A DNA stretch of 64,000 bases from Thalassia testudinum (Eukaryota > Streptophyta > Magnoliopsida > Alismatales > Hydrocharitaceae): assembly GCA_037157565.1 (NCBI GenBank), contig JAZHRO010000036.1, forward strand, positions 139,864,501 to 139,928,500. Reading direction: 5' to 3'. Positions 54,534-64,000 of this stretch are shown in pieces. The position numbers and the translations under genes are program-made. The first letter of the stretch is position 1. Each line of letters begins with the position of its first letter. The notes below the pieces were generated by a model. The model worked only from the letters and a program-made list of their open reading frames with translations, made no database searches and was not told the origin of the DNA.

Positions 54534-54719
54534 TCAAATTGCTGTTGCGATGGCATGTTTGCTTGTAAGTAATCTTATGGTGTATTCACTTCTGAGGTTA
54601 TGGATATATTTGTCAGGCTCGCTCGTAGTAACCTCCATGCCAGTTATTAGGAGCTCCCTCCATCTCATTACATGTACACCGCAGTTGTTACATGATCCAA
54701 GTTTGAATCGTCCCTCTTT
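54534..54719 (-). pseudogene. Possible Ulp1-like (C48) cysteine protease C-terminal fragment
   Basis: The minus-strand frame reads KEGRFKLGSCNNCGVHVMRW, then RELLITGMEV and LRSEYTIRLLTSKHAIA, and ends at a TGA. NNCGVHVMRW resembles the catalytic-Cys box (D/N-C-G-V-x-V) of Ulp1-type proteases common in plant genomes and in some Mutator-like elements, and EYTIRLL fits the helix before their C-terminus. An in-frame stop lies just upstream (54720-54722), and the usual spacing between the core and the Cys box is missing. On the other strand the same bases spell a SWIM-finger-like CSCRKSHDQIPCSHAL; only one of the two can be real. Confidence 0.3.
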
Positions 54720-54978
54720 TCAAGGCACAACCAAGCAACATGGTTGCAGTTGCAGAAAATCTCACGATCAAATTCCTTGTAGTCATGCACTCCCGACATC
54801 CTACGAGGAAATCACCCTTAAAGTTAAAATACCTTCCCAATGTACCTTCACTAAGTCACATTGTACCTTGCCGATAAGATCTCTTTTGAGTTGTGCACGC
54901 CCTTACCAGAAGAACCCTGATATGTAAGAAGCAACAATCGACACATATTACTTCAATCACGTTGTATAAATATCCCCC

Positions 54979-54998
54979 TGATGAGTTGTGACTCATCA
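54979..54998. other. Short palindrome, possible LTR terminus
   Basis: TGATGAGT and ACTCATCA around TGTG. It resembles the inverted repeat that starts the element A LTR (TGATGG..CCATCA). Nothing else confirms an LTR here. Confidence 0.3.
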
Positions 54999-55354
54999 TA
55001 GCTAAAATGCCCAAGTTAAGCTAGAAACTAAGTTAAACATAATCAAATTAACACATGAAAAGGGTTAAGTGTGGGAAATAGAGAAAAAGATCAAAAACAT
55101 CAATTTTGCACTAAAAATGCAAAGTTAGGTCAATTATTGAGATATTCTATTATTAAATATAAAATAGTGATCCAATTGCAAATTGAACACACAAATGAGC
55201 TCAAAACTCCAAATCAAAAGTGAAATTAACTTCTATATGTTCAGTTGAGCTTCACTTCAATAAAAACTTGGTTGCATTTGGACATCATTAGGACCTTGCA
55301 ATTAGAATTTCACAATTAGATCCTTCATAGATCACATTTTATGCATTAGAAAAC

Positions 55355-55696
55355 CTACTTGAAGGTCGTAGGGACCCATTTGTTACGCTCCAAGGATTGC
55401 TCTGTAGGCATTCTTATCACTAATGGGCCTTCTTGTAATTCTTCTACTCCTTCACTGAGGGGCATTTCATGCAAAATCACCATTATACCTGTAGCTCTTT
55501 GCAGAACACTGTTCACGCGAAGAACATGGCCAATTAGGGCCGTCCATCTCGTGATCGTCTTGATTTGTGGTTGCCCTTCATTGGAAGCTTCGCTTGACTT
55601 GGCACGTGCGATCACCTCTACCTCCAGATCCCATCTAGCAGCTAGGATTTGACTTGAATCCTCGCACGCTCCTCTCCTCTCATCTCCACCGCCCAT
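55355..55696 (-). CDS. Small open frame, 113 codons, unrecognised
   Basis: Starts MGGGDERRGACEDSS and ends WVPTTFK. No domain recognised. The plus strand over the same interval has an overlapping open frame, and there is no flanking gene structure. It may be chance, or part of an old LTR-like region (54979 to about 57000) whose plus strand has a TATA-like CTACTTAAGCACC near 55749. Confidence 0.15.
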   Translation of the reverse strand: MGGGDERRGACEDSSQILAARWDLEVEVIARAKSSEASNEGQPQIKTITRWTALIGHVLRVNSVLQRATGIMVILHEMPLSEGVEELQEGPLVIRMPTEQSLERNKWVPTTFK

Positions 55697-57480
55697 GACC
55701 TAATCGCCTATTTTCACCCTTGCGATGAGGGGAACCACTGATTGGTCTACTTAAGCACCCCCCCTCAGGCACGCGCACAAGATTGCTCCCTCCACCTGAA
55801 TGATCCATTCGTCTACCCCTCCAGCAGCTCCCTCTTTCCTCAGTGGTCGGTGACAGAGGCCACTTTCCTCCCCAATTTTGTCGCCTTTAGCCGCCGGCTA
55901 CTGGCCCATTAGATTCACCTTCATCCACTGGAGGTCTTCTCCCATTTCGTCCTTCTTAGTCGCCAGCTTTGGATCCAGGAGAGTCCCCTTCCTCTAATTA
56001 GTTAAGTTTTTACATGCTTTCTTAGCTAAATTTACTACTTTCTAGCTAAATTTAGTGTTAGATCTATGGAAGTAGAATTAGATGATAGCATGCACTGATC
56101 TGATGATTATTTAGTTTAGGTCAGGAGTAGATTAGTGTAGATCCATTCCACCCTCTCTGATTAATTCAGATCAGAGGGGTGTTTTTCCATCACCATTTCA
56201 ATGCATACAGCTCTCTCATAATTTCATGAATCGCTTCTGATTTTCCCTCGTAAGTTTAGTTATCATCCACCAATCCATTAAGGTCAAATTCAGATCTGAA
56301 GCCTTGGCTTCTAGATCTGAATTTGCGCCTAAAAACCACTTGGGGGGGTCTCCCACTCATTTCGCAAATTCACAAAGACCCCCCGATCTTGTTCATAAAC
56401 TCAATTGGCTCGATTTTGCTTGAAAATGATTTTAATTGTTCAAATCAGTGATTTGAAATTGATTTTGAGCTTCATTGGATTTAATCAAGTTGTTTAAGGA
56501 TTTTATGAGCTTGAATTGGGTGTATGCAAGGATTTCAATGATTTGTGAGCTTTGGATTTGAATTTTGATATGTGGATGAGTATACACCTGAATCAAGCTC
56601 TATGTTGGAGAGTTCTATCAAGGAGAATCAGCCTCCCTAATTTGAGATAGAACAAGGACCCAACGAGTCTTGATCTATCCACGCAATTACCTTGAACACC
56701 CATCAATGGTGTTCAAGGAGACTAAGTGGGGAAATCACTAAAAGACCCAAAGCAAAAGCCCAATTGGGGTGACATTTCACCCTCCATATAACTAATATCA
56801 TGATTTAATGTTAGGGGTTTTAATCAAATTTAGAAAGTTTTTTTTAAAGAAGATTTGAAATGACTTTTAAAGGGGATTGCAATTTCATTTTATAAACATG
56901 ATTTTAGATTTTCTCTAATTGCAAGATGATTTTCAAACAAAAGTATAATCTGATTTGAACGTTTCGGATCCAAGATTAGACTTTCTTAAGTCTGATCTTG
57001 GGTGATCTTTGTGCTGATCTGAATGTCAGATCTACTGAATTGAGGATCCAAACCCTGCTGCAGCTACTGGATTGATTTCTTGATGCACTGCAGTAGCCTT
57101 TTAAATTGTTTTAAGATGTCTGGGCAGTGCCTTGGATGGCTGTGAGCTGCAAATTGCTGCTGCTATTGCAGCTGTCCACTGTTAGGTTGAAATCACTAGG
57201 GCAGTAGGTGGAAATTTGAGTTTTATATGCTGATATACTTTGTACTGTTATATATATTGTGTACAAACTTTCTTGTAGCTGAAATGGTCTTTAAATTTCA
57301 TTTGGATTGCTTGTAATCTTATTTAATCAATCTTTTGTCAGCTACTTATGTGCATAATTGTCCACATTGGAAAATTAAGGGAAAAATTGAATGAAAATAA
57401 TGTTCAATTGCTTGCACATCTTCTACTTCATGTGTTGAACACCATTGAATGCCTCTACTGTTATTACAACCCTCAACATA
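55697..57480. other. Noncoding stretch with a perfect 11-bp hairpin
   Basis: No supported gene. The repeated CTTTCTTAGCTAAATTTAC / CTTTCTAGCTAAATTTAG near 56017-56058 is reminiscent of the C-family LTR (TTTCTAGAGTAGATTTAC). A hairpin lies at 56690-56718: CCTTGAACACC, loop CATCAAT, then the complement. Probably old transposon-derived DNA, unclassified. Confidence 0.35.
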
Positions 57481-58640
57481 CACTCTAGTGCCTTAGGATT
57501 CACATGAAACAACTCTTTAAGGCCTAGAATGAACTTACTTTGTAAATAAATAAAAATACTATAAAAAATCCAAAAAATAAAATAAATGTATAGCAAGTAG
57601 GATTAGCTATATTTTTAAATTTATATCAAGTTTCAAGGTCATCTGAACCTCCACCTTAGTAGAACATACTAACCGACGGTTCAGTATACCTTTAGACTTA
57701 ACAAAAGAACTCAAAATCAAAAATACCAAAAAAAAGTCTATTTCTCTCATCTCTTACCTCTATAAAACATATAAAATACATAAAAATTAGAAATATCCCA
57801 AAAATGTCCAAAAATATTATGCAAACTATGTACATACCTGTATATATAAGTTATCTACTAAGTTAAATATATGTATATAGTGTATAATGTATATAAACTA
57901 TATGTATAGCTTATGTATATATTATACAACATAATTTAAGTATTTAAGATAACTTATTATGTATATAACTTATCTGTATAATTATTTATTAATTATATTA
58001 ACTTATGCGTACTATAATCTAAATAAATTAATAAACACCTACATATAAAATTATTTATAGATGATACTGTACACATGTATATATCTATGTATAACATACA
58101 TTATAATGGCTGTAACATAATTTAATTATATACATATAATAAATAATTTATTTATTAAGTTATTAACTTAAATTAAAATAAATTAGTAAATTAAGTTATA
58201 ATTGAACTAATTTATACTGTATATTTGTACTATAGTATTTTAAGTAATTTAAACTAATTTAATTATATTTATAATGTATTATACTATTTATACATAATTT
58301 ATATGTATAATAGCCTGAAATCACATTTAATTGTAAATAAATTAAAATAAAAAATGTAAAATATAATAAAAATCTGTAATACATACTTTAATATGTATAT
58401 TACTACTGTAATAAATCAATTTGATCATTAATTAACTAATTTATACTGTAATTAAGAAATAAACTCGAATTTCAATGTATATAAATCACAATCTTTGGCT
58501 AATTTATTTATTTAATAAATATAATTAATTTTGTAAATAGATTATATAATTAAGTAGTCCTATAGGGCTTCAAAACCCTATAATTTAGTTTTGATTTATA
58601 ATAAAATATGGCCCTCAAATCAAGGGCCAAAATCGACCAA
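57481..58640. repeat. AT-rich low-complexity block
   Basis: Long run of TA, TAAT and TTAATT words, most strongly from 57780 to 58560, with no open frame. It ends sharply at about 58560-58640. Confidence 0.7.
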
Positions 58641-59090
58641 TCAGACACGTTCTTGTGCTGGATTGGCAGCACTAGAGTGGTGGTGCAATAGCGCCAGATC
58701 GTTAATGCACAAGTGGATGCGTGCATTTATATTGTTCTTGTCCGCTCCATAGCTCAGTCATCACGGGAGCTAGGCGCCCAAAACCATATACCCCTCCCCT
58801 TCTAAGCGTGAATGAGACTTTGGCAATTAAGAGTGCGGTGCAGGCTGGGAGCTGTGCACTATGCGTGAGCGTAATTGAGTCCATTAACGAGCTTAAATCG
58901 GGATTAATGCGCCTAATTAAGAAATTCGGCGGCTCTCAATAGAGGTCTAATTCCACCCGAAAGAGTGCTGTGTATCCCTCAAAAAGGTCGCCCGCCAATT
59001 AAAAACAATAATTTTTGTTTAGTAAACATTAATTAAAGTGATTAACGAAGAAGAAACACAGAAGAGAAGTAGCTGAGCCAAAATCGGCTA
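58641..59090. other. Mixed-composition segment without a recognised gene
   Basis: Ordinary base composition between two AT-rich tracts. Short frames exist on both strands (about 60-73 codons) and overlap each other; neither looks like a protein I know. Confidence 0.35.
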
Positions 59091-59109
59091 AGTGTTGGAG
59101 AGATCCCTA

Positions 59110-59265
59110 TGCCTGTGTGTAGTGTATATATGTACATTATGAGTGTGTTGAGTGTATATATATATATGTATGTGCAGATGTATATGTGTATAATGTATAT
59201 ATAGTATAAATGTAAATAGCATATGAGTATAGTTAGAGTAGATGTTTGAGTTATATATATATAAA
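59110..59265. repeat. TA/TGTA microsatellite-like tract
   Basis: Runs of TGTATATA, TATATATATATG and GTATATGTGTATAATG, interrupted. Simple-sequence DNA. Confidence 0.75.
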
Positions 59266-60600
59266 TAAGAGATAGCTTTAGTAACAGATAATTATGTCAC
59301 TGTAGATAGAATAACTGTTACTATAGACCCCTATTTTTACTTTAGCATTGAATATGATTTTTCCTAAGGTTTAGTGACATTTATATATGTCGCTGTACAT
59401 ATATTATATGTTACTATATATGTTATTATATTAAATTAAATTAGTATAGTATACATTATTACTTATTATTGTATATAGACATAAGTATCACTAGTATAAG
59501 TTGTAAATAGATAGTATAGAATATGTAATTATAATTTTTTATGCTTGCTTGTATATAGTTGTTTTCAAATATTGTATTGATTTGTAATTCATTCCTATGC
59601 ATACAATTGATTCATCCTTTTATTCATTGATTCGTCCATTCATATTTGTACATGAACTTAATCTTTTTAGAATTAAAGAATATTATTAGACTTAAAGAGT
59701 GATGTATATCAATAACTGCCTCCCAGTAAACGATTTGGACTAAACTAGTAAAAATTAAGTAAATAAATAAAATTGTCGCAACAACGATTTGTATTTGTGA
59801 CATATACTACAACAACGATCACTTTTTGTACAAATCGATAGTCAAATCATCATATTTTTTGTGTCGTTGCTGGAGATAAAAATCCAACAACAACGCTTTA
59901 TTGTAATTGTTTAATTACATGTCGCAGAAAGTTGATTACCCCTACTCTTCATGAACGGAAAACCCTAAATCTTGATGAAGCACACATTAACACCTGTTCG
60001 GCCCAAAAGCACATAGCAGCACACTTCCCCCGTGAAGGCCCAACCAAAAAAAAGCTCAACCGAGTCGTAAACACCTACCATTACTTGTAAGTCGATCATC
60101 CCTTAGCAAGTCACAAAAGAACAAATCCCACAGGACATGCTCGAAGGCCCAAAACACGCTACTTAACTCCCATGCAAAACCTCAAAGCACATTACAAACA
60201 AAATAAACTGTCACAGAACAAACGTGAAGGCATGAAGAAAAACGCATCAGAACTCCCATGCAAAAGCACAAAGCACACGCCAAACTCCAACACCCATAAA
60301 CACATCAGATCTCCCATCCAAAGCCATAAAGCACACCACAATGAAAGAACACACCCAAAAAAAAAACAAAGGCAAAACCCAAGGTAGCACAACTCGGTTA
60401 TATTTCTATGTGTTCGTAGAGCACAAATTGGAAAAAGCACAACCTTAGTGAGAAGAGGAATGAAGGCCCACAGCATACAGTACCGAAGCCCACCCACCAA
60501 AGACCCCCAGGCCCACCTAACCCGTGTTCTGTCTGATTTGGATTTCAAATGGTCGGGCGCGCTTTTTTTATGATGGGATGTGGTCGTGGAAAAACTCCTC
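59266..60600. other. No gene seen; repeated CAACAACG words
   Basis: AT-rich to 59780. Between 59775 and 59900 the word CAACAACG occurs several times, with its complement-like TCGTTGCTGG, reminiscent of subterminal repeats of DNA transposons but without termini. 60000-60540 is A/C-rich, with an uninformative Lys/His-rich frame. Confidence 0.35.
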
Positions 60601-61380
60601 TGTATACTATTAGTCTTTGAATATATGGGTTAGGTAAGTACATGGGTTTTGGCAAGTTGGGCGAATAGTCGAAGCGATGACGGTGGTGGACACGGCATGA
60701 GCGTGCGCATGGGGGCAAAGGGAAGGGTTACGGACTACCATGACGCCTGACAGGACCGGAGAGTGACGACAGTGGCGCCACCTCATGCCCGGCAGAGATA
60801 ATGGCCAGCAGATGAGAATAAGGGAGTACAATATGCCAACTGGAGGCTGAGGGAGCTGGTGGCTGCTAGGAGCAGTAAAGGATGAGTCGACGAGGGAGGC
60901 TAGGAGGAGGAGGGATGAGGGAGAGGGAGGGCCAAGGACGAAGGATGAGGGTGCGGATCTAGTGGTGTTGGTGGCAATGTTGTTGCCTCGCACGACACCT
61001 GGCAGAGAGGGAATGGCGATGATGTTCTCGCAAAGGCTCGCGCGCAGTAGACGAGTTGAACAAAAGTCACCTTAGTTGCAGAGGTTAGAGGCCAATCGCA
61101 GTGGCGTTGCCTCGTGCTTGGTGAGGAGGTCCGGAGAGCAAAGGAGGTCGAAAGAGGGAGTCAAGGAAGTTGGGTCGCAGCTGAGCGCGGAGGAGCAGAC
61201 GAGGTCTGGAGGAGGAGGGGAATGAGGGGAGATGGCGCCGCCATAGGGAGAACTCGAGAGGGAAGGGTTGCGGGGGGGGGTGTGGGGGGAACGAAGGAAT
61301 GGGTTTTACGTTTTTGGGTTAGGAGTAATGGGACCGTGGTGGGCGTGGCTTCTATTTCTTATTTTTTTTGTTAATCGAGT
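60601..61380. other. GC-rich purine-biased segment, no supported gene
   Basis: Open frames on both strands (minus 60993-60610, plus 61114-61374) are a by-product of high GC content and GGAG-type repeats; their residues are low-complexity. No domain. Confidence 0.35.
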
Positions 61381-64000
61381 AGAGCAAGTTAAACGGGTTC
61401 ATGGAACTCAACACACAAACAACCTGTGTAATTCAATGGGTTGATTAAGTTTGAACGTGTTTAACTTAAGCAAGTTTGGGTCGTTAATCAGGTCAGGTTA
61501 GGTGGATTGATTTTAACTTGATATGCCTATATTATGCTTGTCCTCTCCATATTTACTGACAAAAAGAGTCAAGGAGATGTTAATATGAGTTCACATTATA
61601 TAAACTTACCTTAATTTGATCCAATTAGATTGGATGAAATCGAAACTCTTAGTTTTTAAATGGGTGTCCGTTTTAATCTATACAAGTTGCAATAGTTATT
61701 GGTAAATTAATATTGTGACCCCAAAAAATTTGATTGTCAATTCACCATCATCATCTTCTTTTTTTTTTTTTATTGTTGAAAGGACTATCAAAAATTTTGA
61801 TCTTTTATATACTTATCATTCGTTCTATGTTAAAAATAACTCATATATTCGGTGCATGTTGCAACCCATCATAAATAAATAGTAGTATCTGGCCAATGTA
61901 ATTAAATTTGTGAGTGAGGATTTGAATACAACAAAATTAGACACTCAAGTCATTGACATCCTTGAAATGAAATTCTCACTACAAACACTTGCTAATGCAA
62001 CTAATTATATCAATATAATTGATAATAAGCTAGCATATCAACTGCAATATTATTCAGAAAATATTGTTGATGTAAAATTTTATTACATTCGCACTTCCAC
62101 CATGCACCCATGATGAAACATTATTCACATGTGGTACTTTTGATGTAACATTGGTAATTACCGCTCAATCTCCTAAAAGGAAAATTATTGAGGAGTTGGC
62201 TTGTGAGAAATGACTCTCCAATTGGAAAGGCTATAATGAAATCGGGGCAAAAAATGATGATATATGAGATCATCTTAGTAGCCATGACCTCTAGTTGATT
62301 GTCTCCTATACCTAAGCCTACATGATTGTAAAAGGCAAACCTTGGTCTAACTATAAAACTAAAGGAACCTTCTTGTGGTACTTTGAAGTACATAACTACC
62401 GCATGAATGTTAATACACCTAAAAGAGTTTGTTACTCCACTTGGTTGTTAGTGGACCCTAAGTTAACAAGTCATTCCATACGATGATGGCATAAAGGAAG
62501 TAGAGAAAGAATGTTGCACAAAACCTTAAAGAGAAAAGGAACTAATAAGGGAGAAATCAACTTCACAAATAGTCTACATGCTACACACATGAAATGGGAC
62601 CTAAAAAAAACCTAAATCCCTTAGATTTAATGGGAAAAGAGCAAGAACCACCAAGGACTAGCAGACATGTAGTGGGCCAATCTCCTTAATGAGGTCCTTG
62701 AAAATCATGTATCTAAGGGTAACTTCGACGATGCCCTCCAAAAGGAGAAGGCGGCAAAGCTTTCTAATGGCTAGCCAGATCAACTCAAACAGGACTACTG
62801 TTAACAAGTCATCAAGTGGGCATTGCCAAGATAACCATACAAAGAAATTATTTAGACAGCAAGACTCATGAGAGGCGTCCACCAAAGACGGAATAGTTCT
62901 ACTTAAATAAGCTACATTAGCCACATCATGCATGTCCACTTTGACATGCCCCCCACGATCTCAATGGAGTTTAATTGAAGCTCTAAAGCTAATGTGGCGT
63001 GATCAAAGACATGTATTCATGTAATTGTCATTTAGACATGCATTAGATCCTTAGAACGTGCCATTAACTATCATAATGGATGGATCGAACTTGCTAATGA
63101 TAACTCATGTTATTTCTAAGATTTATCCAACTCATTCCTAGTGAAGGATCCTCTAACAAGGAAACTCCTAGTCAAAGCTCGAACTAAGAAAGGACTATAT
63201 AACTAGTAGCTACCTACTTTTGTTACTAGTCTCCTCCTCCCTCCTAATCTTTTACGCCTTCACTTGTAACACTTGTGTGGGAAACCTCAATAGGATAAAT
63301 GTCGAAGTCAAGAATGTGGGAGAGGATGGAGGAGGCGTTGAGGGCAACATCTGAGGAGTTAGCAGGACATGCAAAGGTGGAGAAGGGTGCTAAAGTGTTT
63401 ACGGGAGAGGACACATAGGGGATGGGAGTTGTGGTAGAGCTCAAGGGCCTTGCAAGGGCATTGGAGTGGGAGAAGGCCATGATGAGCCTATTGGAATAAT
63501 GTGCCCTTGGCGAGTCAACTTGAGTGGAAACACTCAATCAATGATTCAGATCTCAATGTCAAATCACATGAATACACTAATGTGATTAGTTGGGTCCCAC
63601 AGTACAATTAGGAGAATGTATTGTAGACATGTTGGATAAACCAATGACATGTATTGAAGATCCAAACAATTTGGATTAAGGATTTCGATAAGTTGTTAAG
63701 AACTATCGTGATATCCAATGGTTGTCTCCAATCTGAAAAGAGATACAATCTTCTTAAGAGATTGTTGACTAAATGATGCCCTTAATTTACATCCTCTACA
63801 TAAAAATGGAGATTCAGGACTGTCAGCAAGTTTAGTCAACGGGTTAATTTGATAGAACAAAGTTGTGGAAGTCCTTCTTTTATCACTGTCACAAAGAAAG
63901 CGTATCCTTAGACTTAAGACATATACGTGTCTCGATACTTGAATGTGCACATATAGCAGACCGATGGTCGATGCACCGACCTTGGTGTTAAGATTGGAAA
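61381..64000. other. No gene seen to window end
   Basis: AT-rich unique-looking sequence. Short frames at 61910-62113 (plus), 62939-62658 (minus) and 63537-63244 (minus) have no recognisable domain. No splice-consistent exon series found. Confidence 0.35.

Noticed and set aside
54508..54927. 139-codon plus-strand frame starting MFRRRLFNHQ as a gene
   Set aside because: Only a short SWIM-like string supports it; the competing minus-strand Ulp1-like reading and the lack of exon structure make it unsafe to call.
59775..59900. CAACAACG repeats as a tandem-repeat array or transposon end
   Set aside because: Copies are few and irregularly spaced, and no terminal inverted repeat or TSD was found.
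62658..62939. Minus-strand frame with LFELIWLAIRKL, considered as a LINE zinc-finger/RNase H tail
   Set aside because: The resemblance is limited to one short string and no cysteine pattern or RT is nearby.

Overview
The window is flowering-plant nuclear DNA. About 53 kb (1-52921) is a nest of LTR retrotransposons inserted into one another, and about 11 kb (52922-64000) is the sequence they landed in. Evidence for a plant: Athila-like Gypsy proteins with a TTGGCACCG-type primer binding site (PBS), Tekay/Del-like chromovirus proteins with an initiator-tRNA-Met PBS (TGGTATCAGAGC) and a C-terminal chromodomain, and candidate host exons with plant-type GT-AG borders. The sequence does not let me name a species. 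No tRNA, rRNA or CRISPR was seen, and there is no intact host gene.

The nest can be read exactly because five insertions keep both 5-bp target-site duplications (TSDs). The oldest layer is B1, a plus-strand chromovirus. It starts left of the window and its 3' LTR ends at 52921, next to a candidate host exon. B1 was hit three times: by element A (minus strand, Athila-like, 1-9863) in its reverse transcriptase; by S, a same-family solo LTR (13842-16505, TSD GCTAG) in its 3' LTR; and by B2 (minus strand, 17191-52227, TSD CATAG) further along that LTR. B2 was then hit three times: by C1 (18684-26316, TSD GGGGG) in its 3' LTR, by C2 (29210-36988, TSD GCTCT) in its RNase H/integrase junction, and by B3 (minus strand, 38832-49144, TSD GTGGA) in its gag.

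B3 is the best preserved autonomous-type element: both LTRs, PBS, gag with a zinc knuckle, protease, RT, RNase H, integrase and chromodomain, with a few nonsense codons and 1-nt shifts. B1 and B2 are more decayed, and B2 also lost most of gag by an internal deletion. A is a degenerate Athila-like element with no env-like reading frame.

The most unusual content is the C family (C1, C2). These are about 7.7 kb, with 1.7-1.8 kb LTRs and an Athila-type PBS but no gag or pol. They carry one reading frame of about 515 codons that I do not recognise. They share with A a G-rich block far from the LTR and a hairpin at the 3' polypurine tract. The simplest reading is a non-autonomous family moved in trans by Athila-like machinery, with its own conserved protein. 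Their LTRs carry hairpins, one with a compensatory stem change, and show signs of sequence exchange between neighbouring copies.

Right of 52921 there are three phase-0 candidate exons of an unrecognised host gene cut by B1, a weak Ulp1-like protease fragment, an AT-rich block, a TA-rich microsatellite and long stretches in which I see nothing codable.
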